A stretch of 64,000 bases of DNA from Shewanella metallivivens (GTDB lineage: Bacteria > Pseudomonadota > Gammaproteobacteria > Enterobacterales > Shewanellaceae): contig NZ_JAQQPZ010000001.1 of NCBI RefSeq assembly GCF_028750675.1, forward strand, positions 284,925 to 348,924, given 5' to 3'. Both the position numbers and the translations under genes were made by a program. Each line of letters starts with the position of its first letter. Positions within the stretch are counted from its first letter, which is position 1. The notes under the pieces were generated by a model, which was not told the origin of the DNA, ran no database searches, and worked only from the letters and a program-made list of their open reading frames with translations. Positions 56,068 through 64,000 of the stretch are shown one piece after another.

Positions 56068-57786
56068 ATGGATGTTCAAACACTCACTTATTTAATTGTC
56101 GGCGCCACTTTTGCGCTGTACATCGGGATCGCCATTTGGTCTCGTGCAGGTTCTACTAAAGAGTTTTATGTTGCTGGTGGCGGTGTTCACCCAGTGATGA
56201 ACGGCATGGCAACTGCGGCAGACTGGATGTCTGCGGCATCATTTATTTCGTTAGCAGGTATTGTGTCATTTGTTGGTTATGACGGTTCAGTGTATTTAAT
56301 GGGCTGGACTGGCGGTTATGTATTACTTGCTTTGTGTATGGCGCCTTATCTACGTAAGTTTGGTAAGTTTACCGTGCCAGACTTTATTGGTGACCGATAT
56401 TATTCGCAAACGGCCCGTACCGTTGCGGTAATTTGTGCCATCTTCATTTGTTTTACCTACATTGCAGGTCAAATGCGTGGGGTTGGTGTGGTGTTCTCTC
56501 GCTTCTTAGAAGTCGAGGTGGAAACTGGCGTATACATAGGTATGGCGGTGGTGTTCTTTTATGCGGTATTAGGTGGCATGAAAGGGATTACCTACACTCA
56601 GGTAGCGCAATATTGTGTATTGATTTTTGCCTTTATGGTGCCAGCTATCTTTATTTCGGTCATGATGACGGGTCATATTTTACCTCAAATCGGGTTTGGT
56701 GCTGAGCTCATTGATGCCGCGGGTAACGGTACCGGGGTGTACTTACTCGATAAGCTCGATGGTTTATCTGCCGAGTTAGGCTTCTCCCAATACACCGAAG
56801 GTTCTAAAGACATGATCGATGTGTTCTTTATTACGGGTGCATTGATGTTTGGTACTGCTGGTTTACCACACGTAATCGTGCGTTTCTTTACAGTACCTAA
56901 AGTAAAAGATGCGCGTGTATCAGCGGGTTGGGCTTTAGTATTTATTGCAATTATGTATACCACTGTTCCTGCTCTATCTGCGTTTTCGCGAGTCAATATG
57001 ATTGAGACCATTAATGGTCCTGATTCTACTGGTGTGCCTTATGAAACCGCACCTACTTGGATTAAAAACTGGGAAAAAACCGGTTTAATTAAGTGGGAAG
57101 ATAAAAACAATGATGGCAACATTTTTTACACCAGCGGTGAAAAAAATGAAATGAACATCGACCGTGATATCATGGTACTTGCTACCCCAGAAATTGCTTC
57201 GCTACCAGCGTGGGTTATTGCCCTTGTTGCTGCGGGTGGTTTAGCGGCGGCATTATCAACATCAGCAGGTTTATTGTTAGTTATCTCAACATCGGTATCG
57301 CACGATTTACTCAAGAAAAACTTAATGCCTGACATCTCTGATCAAAAAGAGTTGATGTACGCCCGTATTGCTGCTGCATTAGGCGTGGTAATGGCCGGTT
57401 ACTTTGGTATTAATCCACCAGGCTTTGTGGCTGCGGTGGTCGCGATTGCATTCGGTTTAGCAGCGGCGTCATTGTTCCCTGCTATTATCATGGGCATTTT
57501 CTCTAAAACCATGAACAAAGAAGGCGCTATTGCCGGTATGGTGATTGGTTTATTATCTACTGCCAGTTACATTGCTTACTTTAAGTTTATCAATCCAGCA
57601 GCTAATTCATCTGACAATTGGTTCTTAGGTATTTCACCTGAAGGTTTTGGTATGGTGGGCATGTTTATTAACTTTGGTGTGGCATTTGCGGTCAGTAAAG
57701 TCACCACAAAAATCCCTGATGAAATTGTGGCTATGGTAGAGTCTATCCGTTTCCCTAAAGGGGCTGGCGAAGCACACGACCATTAA
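56068..57786 (+). CDS. Sodium/solute symporter, ActP-like (VC_2705 family)
   Basis: The protein has 572 residues and about 13 membrane helices. STKEFYVAGGGVHPVMNGMA, ATAADWMSAASFISLAGIV, and FGTAGLPHVIVRFFTVP are hallmark blocks of the acetate permease branch of the SSS family. A soluble insert near residue 325-360 (KWEDKNNDGNIFYTSG) is typical for the DUF4212-linked subgroup. Substrate is likely acetate or another short carboxylate. It is 11 nt from the DUF4212 gene. Confidence 0.92.
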   Translation: MDVQTLTYLIVGATFALYIGIAIWSRAGSTKEFYVAGGGVHPVMNGMATAADWMSAASFISLAGIVSFVGYDGSVYLMGWTGGYVLLALCMAPYLRKFGKFTVPDFIGDRYYSQTARTVAVICAIFICFTYIAGQMRGVGVVFSRFLEVEVETGVYIGMAVVFFYAVLGGMKGITYTQVAQYCVLIFAFMVPAIFISVMMTGHILPQIGFGAELIDAAGNGTGVYLLDKLDGLSAELGFSQYTEGSKDMIDVFFITGALMFGTAGLPHVIVRFFTVPKVKDARVSAGWALVFIAIMYTTVPALSAFSRVNMIETINGPDSTGVPYETAPTWIKNWEKTGLIKWEDKNNDGNIFYTSGEKNEMNIDRDIMVLATPEIASLPAWVIALVAAGGLAAALSTSAGLLLVISTSVSHDLLKKNLMPDISDQKELMYARIAAALGVVMAGYFGINPPGFVAAVVAIAFGLAAASLFPAIIMGIFSKTMNKEGAIAGMVIGLLSTASYIAYFKFINPAANSSDNWFLGISPEGFGMVGMFINFGVAFAVSKVTTKIPDEIVAMVESIRFPKGAGEAHDH

Positions 57787-57815
57787 TCATAGTGCTTGAT
57801 TATTAAGCTAAATTT

Positions 57816-57842
57816 ACAAGAGCGCTTCGGCGCTCTTTTTGT
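57816..57842 (+). terminator. Intrinsic terminator of the symporter
   Basis: AAGAGCGC and GCGCTCTT close a TTCG tetraloop followed by T residues. Confidence 0.88.
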
Positions 57843-57916
57843 TGGTCTTTAGTCCTATAGCGCTGAGTTTAAAGGCTTTGCTATAGTGAAACAGGTAAAC
57901 AACAGGGAGATGAGTG

Positions 57917-59764
57917 ATGGATGCAAGCGAGTTACAACCCGTAGAACAATTTTTGGCTGCACATTCTCCATTTGATTCATTACCTGATGAGGTGATTAGC
58001 CGATGTGCTAAAACCATTACCGTGGGCTATTACAGTAAAGCTTCTGCTTTTGTGGAGTTTGATAAAGATAACCCTAAATTATATATCGTCCGCAGTGGTG
58101 CATTTGAGGTGCGCGATCCTGAAGGTGTATTAGTCGACCGAGTTGCAGAAGGTGAATGCTTTGGATTTTCGACGTTATTGTCGGGTGAAAAAGTCGTTAA
58201 TAAGGTGGCTATTTTAGAAGACGGCTTAGTTTATCATTTACCTCAGTCATTGTTTGCACAGTTACGAGCTGAACACCGCAGTTTTGATCAGTTTTTTACC
58301 CGAGCATTTGCCAAGCGTTTACGCAACGAAGGGCGCTTTAAAGCAAAAGATCTCACCACAACCAGTCGCATTACTTCAATTATGTGTTCCAAACCCATCG
58401 TTATTCAGGCTCATGCTAGTGTAAATGATGCCGCAAAACTGATGCGTGAATACAGAGTTTCATCAGTATTAGTGATTGATAATCATAAATTGGTGGGCAT
58501 TTTAACTGATCGAGATTTACGTAATCGTGTTATCGCCGAAGGGTTAGGGGTTAACACACTGGTAAGCCAAGCCATGACGGTTAACCCCATTACTACCCAC
58601 GCCAATGCGCTGGTGTTTGAAACCATGTTAACCATGAGCGAACATAACATACATCACTTGCCAGTGGTTGAGGGCAGTCAGGCTATTGGCATGATCACCA
58701 GTACCGACATTCTTCGCGCACAACGTTCTCAACCTTTATTGCTTATCGGAGAGATTGGTCGCCAAGCCAACATCGATAGTTTAATCCAAGTCAGTAAACA
58801 AATTCCGTTACTGTTACAAAATTTGATTAGCGCCGATGCGAGAGCTGAAGAAATAGGCCGAGTGTTGACGTCGGTTACTGATGCATTAACACGCCGCTTA
58901 ATTGAGTTAAACCAACAGATGTTGGGTAAAGCACCGATGGCTTTTTGCTGGTTAGCATTTGGCTCGCAAGGGCGCCAAGATCAAGTAGCGTGTTCAGATC
59001 AAGATAATGGTTTATTGTTAGCCCATGAGCCGGATGAGTTCGCTGCGGCGTATTTTGACACCTTAACCAAAGCCGTGTGTAAGGGGCTTGATCAATGCGG
59101 CTATGTATATTGTCCTGGCGATATTATGGCGCAAAATCCTAAATGGCGTTTACCGTTAAACCAATGGAAAACACTTTTCAAGCATTGGGTGCTTGAGCCT
59201 GAGCCTAAAGCTTTAATGCACGCCAGTATTTTTTTTGATATGCGCCCAGTATTTGGCCCTATGAGTTTATTCAGTGAGTTACAAGATGAGGTATTAGCCT
59301 CGACGAAAGATAATGATATTTTTCTTGCTGGCATGGCAGGTAATTCGCTAACCGAATCTCCGCCGTTAGGCTTTTTTAGAAAATTTGTCCTTGAACGCGA
59401 TGGCAGTGAAGTTAAAGGCATGGATTTAAAACATAAGGGCAGTGCGCTGATTAATGACATCGCTCGGGTTTACGCGTTAAGCGCGGGTATCAAAGAGGTA
59501 AATACGGCTAAAAGGATCAGAGCCTTAATGGATGCCAATATTATTAATCGTAAAGATGCGCTTAATCTTGCCGATGCTCATGAGTTTATTGCTCATATGC
59601 GCCTAGCCAATCAAGGATATCAGGTAACCCATAATGTACCGGTTAATAATTTTTTAAAGCCACAGCATTTATCATCATTGCTACGGCATCAACTGCGTGA
59701 TGCATTTAAGGTAGTGCATGACGCACAAGCGGGTATAAAGCTGAAATTTTTGAGGAGCTTTTAG
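57917..59764 (+). CDS. cNMP-binding/CBS/DUF294 nucleotidyltransferase-like protein
   Basis: The protein has 615 residues, starting at the ATG 7 nt behind CAGGGAG. A cyclic-nucleotide-binding domain covers about 20-125, a CBS pair about 155-275 (VSSVLVIDNHKLVGILTDRD, IHHLPVVEGSQAIGMITSTD), and a GlnD-like nucleotidyltransferase domain about 300-450 with FGSQGRQDQVACSDQDNGLL. The DUF294 C-terminus completes it. Such proteins almost always accompany DUF4212 symporters and a DnaQ-like exonuclease, and are thought to adjust transport to energy state; the modified target is unknown. Confidence 0.9.
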   Translation: MDASELQPVEQFLAAHSPFDSLPDEVISRCAKTITVGYYSKASAFVEFDKDNPKLYIVRSGAFEVRDPEGVLVDRVAEGECFGFSTLLSGEKVVNKVAILEDGLVYHLPQSLFAQLRAEHRSFDQFFTRAFAKRLRNEGRFKAKDLTTTSRITSIMCSKPIVIQAHASVNDAAKLMREYRVSSVLVIDNHKLVGILTDRDLRNRVIAEGLGVNTLVSQAMTVNPITTHANALVFETMLTMSEHNIHHLPVVEGSQAIGMITSTDILRAQRSQPLLLIGEIGRQANIDSLIQVSKQIPLLLQNLISADARAEEIGRVLTSVTDALTRRLIELNQQMLGKAPMAFCWLAFGSQGRQDQVACSDQDNGLLLAHEPDEFAAAYFDTLTKAVCKGLDQCGYVYCPGDIMAQNPKWRLPLNQWKTLFKHWVLEPEPKALMHASIFFDMRPVFGPMSLFSELQDEVLASTKDNDIFLAGMAGNSLTESPPLGFFRKFVLERDGSEVKGMDLKHKGSALINDIARVYALSAGIKEVNTAKRIRALMDANIINRKDALNLADAHEFIAHMRLANQGYQVTHNVPVNNFLKPQHLSSLLRHQLRDAFKVVHDAQAGIKLKFLRSF

Positions 59765-60450
59765 TGGCCAACCTGTGGTGGATAAAAGCGTTACTGTGGC
59801 GTAGTAGAACAAAATCATTACCTTTGCCTTTAAAAAATTACTTAGCGGCAATCACACCTGTGTTAAGTAAACGTTTTATCGACGCACCGTTAATGGCAAT
59901 TGATCTGGAAATGACTGGGCTAGACCCACTAAAAGATCAGGTGATAAGTATCGGTATTGTGCCCATTTCGAATGGCGTTATCCCGTTAGATAAGGCGCAA
60001 CATTTAATGATTGCGATTAGTGGAAGTGTTGGCCAAAGCGCCACGGTGCATGGCATTGTTGATAATCAATTACATAAAGCACTTTCAATTGAAGAAGCCA
60101 TGCAATGGTTTTTAGCCGAAACGCAAGGCCACATTTTAGTCGCCCATCATGCGCCGCTAGATATACAGTTTATTCAACAACAATTAGTACGTTGTTTTGG
60201 ACAATCAATACCTTTGGTGTTTATCGACACCTTGGCGATAGAAAAAAAACGCTGTTTAAGACAACAAGATGTACTAAGGCAAGGATCTTTAAGATTAGGG
60301 GCAAGTAGGGAGCGGTATCACCTACCGGTTTACTCTGCGCATAATGCGTTGGTTGATGCCTTATCTTGTGGCGAATTGTTATTAGCGCAAGTTGCCGCGA
60401 TGGGAGAGATGAAACAGTTGTCGCTGAAAAACCTTATTGATATATATTAA
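59764..60450 (+). CDS. DnaQ-like 3'-5' exonuclease
   Basis: The protein has 228 residues from a GTG that overlaps the preceding stop by one base, with GAGGAG upstream. DEDDh exonuclease motifs are AIDLEMTGLDP (Exo I), VAHHAPLDIQFI (Exo II) and HNALVDALSCGELL (Exo III). It resembles the epsilon subunit of DNA polymerase III, yet is encoded with the symporter regulator, the usual arrangement of this cluster. Its nucleic-acid or nucleotide substrate is not known. Confidence 0.88.
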   Translation: MANLWWIKALLWRSRTKSLPLPLKNYLAAITPVLSKRFIDAPLMAIDLEMTGLDPLKDQVISIGIVPISNGVIPLDKAQHLMIAISGSVGQSATVHGIVDNQLHKALSIEEAMQWFLAETQGHILVAHHAPLDIQFIQQQLVRCFGQSIPLVFIDTLAIEKKRCLRQQDVLRQGSLRLGASRERYHLPVYSAHNALVDALSCGELLLAQVAAMGEMKQLSLKNLIDIY

Positions 60451-60496
60451 TACCAATCCGCATTCTGAGTGGTCACCTATTAATGCGGATTAGTAT
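60450..60496. mobile_element. Internally deleted MITE remnant
   Basis: The minus strand of this 47-bp palindrome matches the first 38 bp of the element at 21382 with two differences, then closes with an inverted copy of its tip, ATACCAATCCGCAT. It starts at the exonuclease stop codon. It looks like the ends of the MITE family with the interior lost. Confidence 0.65.
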
Positions 60497-60497
60497 A

Positions 60498-60527
60498 AGA
60501 AGCCAGTCTTGAACACTGGCTTTTACT
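60498..60527. terminator. Terminator between exonuclease and KAS III genes
   Basis: AAGCCAGT and ACTGGCTT form an 8-bp stem around 7 nt with a T-rich tail; it can serve both converging genes. Confidence 0.75.
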
Positions 60528-60550
60528 TTTAAAAAACAGATTAAAAGTAA

Positions 60551-61636
60551 TTATGTTTCCTTGTTTTCTACTTTACTGAAAAAGTGATCAACTGCAGGCT
60601 TAATCATTTCTAAAGCAGTTTTGTCACAAGGTGGTAATTCGGCGTCACTGGTCTTTATCGGTGTCGTGCGCTCCCCCCATTTGAGTAGCAACGCCGCTGA
60701 GGTTAACCCTGCGCCAAATGCACACGACAAAATGGTTTGTCCCGCGACAATTCTACCCTGTGCTAACGCATCGCAAATGGCGATAGGAATTGTTGCAGCA
60801 GAGGTGTTGCCATAGTCAGCAATATTCACAAAAGCTTTTTCTTTTGGAATTTTCATTCGAGTGACTAGAGTATCAATAATCCGCTCATTGGCTTGATGCG
60901 GAATAACAAAATCAACATCATCAATATTGGTATTGCATTTTTCAAGCACTTTAGCGCTTAAGTTGCCCATGCCATGAATCGCACGTTTAAACACTTCTTG
61001 ACCGTTGATGTGGATATAAAAGTCGAGTGACTCACTATCAAATCGGTCCATTTGAGTGCCAAAGTTAGACTGTAAAATATGACGACCTTCAGGATCGTTA
61101 TTTAACTCATAACCTAGTATGCCGCCAGGGGTTTCGCTTGCTTCAAGCACAATCGCTCCAGCACCATCACCAAACAGTACAGCGGTTTCACGGCGAGACC
61201 AATCAAGGTAAAACGACAGACGCTCAGCACCAATGATGAGCACTTTTTTATTTTGACCGCTTTTTATCATTGAGCTAGCCAAACCGACGCCATATAAAAA
61301 ACCACTGCACGCAGCATTAATGTCAAATGCTGCGCATGTAGCACCAATATTTGCCTGTACAGTTGAGGCAATGTTTGGGATTAAGGTATCTGGGCTTGCC
61401 GTGGCTAAAATAATTAAGTCAAGCTCACTGCCGTCAATGCCCGCAGCTGCTAGCGCATGTTTGGCCGCGACAGAAGCCATTTCTGACGTATTAACGTGGC
61501 TGATATTACGCTTACTAATACCTGTACGAGTCTTGATCCACTCATCGGTGGTGTCCATGAACGTGGCTAAGTCATCGTTAGTCAGTGTCGCTGGTGGAAC
61601 AGACTTTCCCCAACCTGTAATATGTGCATACTGCAT
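60551..61636 (-). CDS. 3-oxoacyl-ACP synthase III (FabH family)
   Basis: The protein has 361 residues starting at MQYAHITGWGKSVPPATLTN. The catalytic Cys is near 110 in INAACSGFLYG, His is in VIPHQANERI and Asn in DYGNTSAATIP, the intact KAS III triad. Condensing enzymes of this type join acyl-CoA to malonyl-ACP. About 35 residues beyond the usual FabH end (ERTTPIKTSDAELPPCDKTA and on) form an extra tail. It stands alone, away from a fab cluster, next to a GntR regulator, so it may be a second, specialised copy. Confidence 0.88.
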   Translation of the reverse strand: MQYAHITGWGKSVPPATLTNDDLATFMDTTDEWIKTRTGISKRNISHVNTSEMASVAAKHALAAAGIDGSELDLIILATASPDTLIPNIASTVQANIGATCAAFDINAACSGFLYGVGLASSMIKSGQNKKVLIIGAERLSFYLDWSRRETAVLFGDGAGAIVLEASETPGGILGYELNNDPEGRHILQSNFGTQMDRFDSESLDFYIHINGQEVFKRAIHGMGNLSAKVLEKCNTNIDDVDFVIPHQANERIIDTLVTRMKIPKEKAFVNIADYGNTSAATIPIAICDALAQGRIVAGQTILSCAFGAGLTSAALLLKWGERTTPIKTSDAELPPCDKTALEMIKPAVDHFFSKVENKET

Positions 61637-61733
61637 AAGCGTTCTCTCAATACGTTTTAACAATTAAATAAATAGCTTTAATATCAAATAATAATATCAA
61701 ACCTGTACGTTTGATTAAGATTTATTATTGTTG

Positions 61734-62408
61734 TTATGACTTAATTTTTTGTTCAACTAATTTGGTAATTGAAGCGGCAGCACTCAAAATGTGCTCATGT
61801 AACAATGCCGTTGCTTTTTCGACATCGCCGACTTTACACAGTTCAAGTAATATTCTGTGTTCACGTTCTGCGGTAGGGATACCACCGGTAAATAACAGTT
61901 GTAATCGAATATAACGATCACAATTGGTATTTAGCCCATGTACAACATCTAATGTGTGTGGTCTATTGGCTGCTTTATACAAGCGAGTATGAAAACGAGT
62001 GTTGAGCTCGCTCCAACTCGCGACAGACTCTTTGAGCTTAAAAGCTAACTCTAATTGTACGAGTACAGCTTCTGCATCTGCAATATCTTGTTCTGTTAAA
62101 TTGGGAATTGCCTTCGCCAATAAATCAGATTCAATCATGGCTCGCAACTCAAATAATTCAGTAACTTGCTCAACAGACAATTTTGTTGCCGTGGCCCCTT
62201 TATGAGGCTCAAAGTTAATCAGACCTTCAGCTTCTAATTGCACTAATGCTTCGCGAACAGGAATACGGCTTACGTTCAACTGTTCTGCAATGGCTGACTG
62301 TCTGAGCGGTTCGCCTCCTTCAATATCACCAGAAAGGATCCGTTCTCTGAGTACTTCCACAACAAGTTGTGTGCGGGTTTTGTGAATAATGGGAGGTATA
62401 TTGCTCAT
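61734..62408 (-). CDS. GntR-family (FadR/FCD-type) transcriptional regulator
   Basis: The protein has 224 residues if begun at MSNIPPIIHKTRTQLV; a TTG 33 nt upstream would add eleven residues. The winged helix has ILSGDIEGGEPLRQSAIAEQ and NVSRIPVREALVQLEAEGLI. The C-terminal FCD domain keeps metal/effector residues around ELRAMIESDLLA, NTRFHTRLYKAA and EHRILLELC. FCD regulators bind organic acids or acyl-CoA-like ligands. It lies directly upstream of the KAS III gene on the same strand and could control it. Confidence 0.88.
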   Translation of the reverse strand: MSNIPPIIHKTRTQLVVEVLRERILSGDIEGGEPLRQSAIAEQLNVSRIPVREALVQLEAEGLINFEPHKGATATKLSVEQVTELFELRAMIESDLLAKAIPNLTEQDIADAEAVLVQLELAFKLKESVASWSELNTRFHTRLYKAANRPHTLDVVHGLNTNCDRYIRLQLLFTGGIPTAEREHRILLELCKVGDVEKATALLHEHILSAAASITKLVEQKIKS

Positions 62409-62621
62409 GTATTTTTTATCACTACTAAGATCTTCGAGCAAGGGTAACGCTTAGACGGCGCTTTATAAAGTGAAACCTATAGATAAATATCGATAAACAT
62501 CATAAATGTAATCTAAAACAACTTAAAATAAACAAATTAGTAAAATTTAAGGGGTTTTTCTGGCACCCAATCGATGTCGGTGGGATAATCTAAGGTGTAT
62601 TCTGTAAGGGGAGTGATTAGA

Positions 62622-63173
62622 TTGAAGAAGGCTGTATTTTTAGATCGTGATGGTGTGATTAATAAAGACACGGGTTATGTGCATAGCGTAGATGACTTCG
62701 AATATATCGAAGGCGTGTTTGAAGCATGTTTGGCATTAAAAGAAATGGGCTATCTTCTTGTTGTTGTCACTAATCAATCAGGTATTGCTCGCGGTATGTA
62801 CAGCGAAGATGATTTTCATCACCTAACTGAATGGATGGATTGGAACTTTGCTGATAAAGGTGTCGAACTCGATGGTATTTATTATTGTCCACATCATCCC
62901 GAAAAAGGGATAGGTGAATACAAACAAGACTGTGATTGTCGTAAACCTAAACCAGGAATGTTGACTTCCGCTGCTTCATTTTTAAAAATCGATTTGAGTC
63001 AATCAGTAATGGTTGGCGATAAAGCCGATGATATCCGTGCAGCACATGCCGCAGGTGTTCAAACTGCCATCTTGGTTCGTTCAGGTAAAGTGGTCGACGA
63101 GGCAGGCATTGCGCTTGCCACAACCGTGCTTGATAGTATTGTAGATGTGCCACAATTTTTACGTCAGCGCTAA
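62622..63173 (+). CDS. gmhB: D-glycero-beta-D-manno-heptose-1,7-bisphosphate 7-phosphatase GmhB
   Basis: The protein has 183 residues from a TTG 8 nt behind AAGGGGAG; no ATG is in a suitable place and the start agrees with family alignments. HAD motifs are FLDRDGVIN, VVVTNQSGIARG and MVGDKADDIRAA. A zinc-binding set is CPHHPE and CDCRKPKPG. It makes the heptose precursor of the lipopolysaccharide core. gmhB precedes an rRNA operon here as in E. coli. Confidence 0.93.
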   Translation: MKKAVFLDRDGVINKDTGYVHSVDDFEYIEGVFEACLALKEMGYLLVVVTNQSGIARGMYSEDDFHHLTEWMDWNFADKGVELDGIYYCPHHPEKGIGEYKQDCDCRKPKPGMLTSAASFLKIDLSQSVMVGDKADDIRAAHAAGVQTAILVRSGKVVDEAGIALATTVLDSIVDVPQFLRQR

Positions 63174-63560
63174 TCTTTCAATTTGGCTTTCAAAGCATGA
63201 GCTAACAATCACGTTATAATAGCGCATGCTTTATTGCTGTTTGTCATTATTACCCCACAGCATTCTCATCCACTTTATCTCTTTATCATGTGTTAAAAGA
63301 CTGATTATTACTCTGATATACTGACTTAACATAGCTTTAACCTAGTTTGACACTTATTTATAGTTCAATGGGATGAATCGAACACTTTATATATAGGCTA
63401 ATGCGTAACACTGGCCATTACATTGCCATTAAAGGCAACATAGAATGATAACAACAGGCCATTTTTGTTCATAAAACCAACTATAACAACCCAAAATAAG
63501 TCGTTGAGTTTAAAAACTGTGCAATTAGGCAATAAACTTAAGAAAAAACATTAAAAGGCC
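63174..63560. other. Region between gmhB and the rrn P1 promoter
   Basis: About 390 bp without a gene. GTTATAATAGCGC at 63213-63225 could be a -10 region, but no matching -35 is present. The A/T-rich part at 63525-63558 would serve as UP element for P1. Confidence 0.5.
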
Positions 63561-63588
63561 TTGCACAATAAAATGAGTTCCCTATAAT
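63561..63588 (+). promoter_or_regulatory. rrn P1-type promoter
   Basis: TTGCAC and TATAAT are separated by 16 bp and followed by the GC-rich discriminator GCGC, the pattern of stringently controlled rrn P1 promoters. An AT-rich UP-like stretch lies upstream. Confidence 0.88.
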
Positions 63589-63635
63589 GCGCACCACTGA
63601 CACGGAACACGGCGTCTAACGCTGGTTACCAAGTC

Positions 63636-63647
63636 CGCTCTTTAACA
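63636..63647 (+). promoter_or_regulatory. rRNA antitermination boxA
   Basis: CGCTCTTTAACA followed by ATTTATCA is almost identical to the E. coli rrn leader boxA, which recruits NusB/NusE and the SuhB-containing antitermination complex. Confidence 0.88.
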
Positions 63648-63872
63648 ATTTATCAAGTAATCTGTGTGGACATTCACAGGTATTGAGTTATTCGAAATTG
63701 TCTTCTTGTTCTTCGGAATGTAGGCAATCAAAAAATTTAACTCAATGATGAGAATGTTCATAGTTATATGACACTGCAGTAATGTAGTGAATAATTTGTG
63801 AGCTCTTTGAGCGAAGCGAATTATAACAGTAGAATTCATTGAGCCGTTCGACGTAGTCGAACAACAAAACTT

Positions 63873-64000
63873 TAATTGAAGAGTTTGATCATGGCTCAGA
63901 TTGAACGCTGGCGGCAGGCCTAACACATGCAAGTCGAGCGGTAACACAAGGGAGCTTGCTCCTGAGGTGACGAGCGGCGGACGGGTGAGTAATGCCTAGG
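63873..64000 (+). rRNA. rrs: 16S ribosomal RNA, 5' end (truncated by window)
   Basis: ATTGAAGAGTTTGATCATGG is the universal 16S start (the 27F site), continuing with GCTCAGATTGAACGCTGGCG. About the first 128 nt are inside the window. The 5' boundary is set by alignment to the E. coli numbering and may be off by one or two bases. Confidence 0.97.

Noticed and set aside
63192..63225. Additional rrn promoter
   Set aside because: TATAAT is present but no -35 match lies 16-18 bp upstream.
63642..63947. Minus-strand frame across the rRNA leader and 16S start
   Set aside because: It overlaps a certain rRNA gene and its leader.

Overview
The window reads as chromosomal DNA of a marine gammaproteobacterium, most likely a Shewanella or close relative. 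The evidence is the low-to-moderate GC content, blocks of typical gammaproteobacterial gene order (suhB-trmJ-cysE-iscRSUA-hscBA-fdx, dnaX-ybaB-recR-htpG-cnoX-adk, gmhB next to an rRNA operon), the large TonB-dependent receptors, and the protein sequences themselves. This assignment comes from recognition, not from a search.

Layout. 1-7.7 kb: an outer-membrane beta-barrel protein, a VF530-type protein, a BtsS/BtsR-like pyruvate-sensing pair with a CstA-family transporter and a near-perfect BtsR operator, an orphan ParA/ribbon-helix-helix pair, a PilZ protein and PsiE. 7.8-17.5 kb: suhB, trmJ, cysE and the complete Isc iron-sulfur operon with IscR boxes, then rimK and ndk. 17.5-24.9 kb: two tandem, diverged TonB-dependent receptors whose long upstream regions are visibly duplicated, separated by a MITE-like element. 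25-30.4 kb: a DksA-like zinc protein, dusC, an HvfA/HvfB/HvfC-type copper-binding RiPP operon with ten EGKCG motifs in its precursor, a 39-residue membrane protein, a DUF454 protein and apt. 30.5-42.5 kb: dnaX, ybaB, an inserted membrane protein/XRE regulator pair next to a broken small gene, recR, htpG with a sigma-32 promoter, cnoX, adk, gsk and nadE. 42.5-44.6 kb: an uncharacterised gene and a membrane-anchored hydrolase.

44.6-53.2 kb is the least ordinary stretch. It carries a helix-turn-helix regulator with a periplasmic-binding-protein-like sensor domain, an NtrC-like regulator that appears unable to work with sigma-54, a TonB-dependent receptor, a fused double ABC ATPase, an EcfT-like protein, an S-component-like membrane protein, a homologue of the archaeal TiaS fold and a small Cys-containing protein. 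Together they look like an outer- plus inner-membrane uptake system of ECF type for an unidentified ligand, with its own regulators and a possible ligand-processing enzyme.

53.2-64 kb: a Cache/GGDEF diguanylate cyclase, a DUF4212/sodium-solute symporter pair with a CBS-nucleotidyltransferase sensor and a DnaQ-like exonuclease, a deleted MITE remnant, a KAS III enzyme with a GntR regulator, gmhB, and the P1 promoter, leader and first about 128 nt of a 16S rRNA gene that runs off the window.

Several start sites were moved inside the longest open frame, to GTG or TTG codons where the ribosome-binding site demands it. Family names rest on motif recognition; no search was run.
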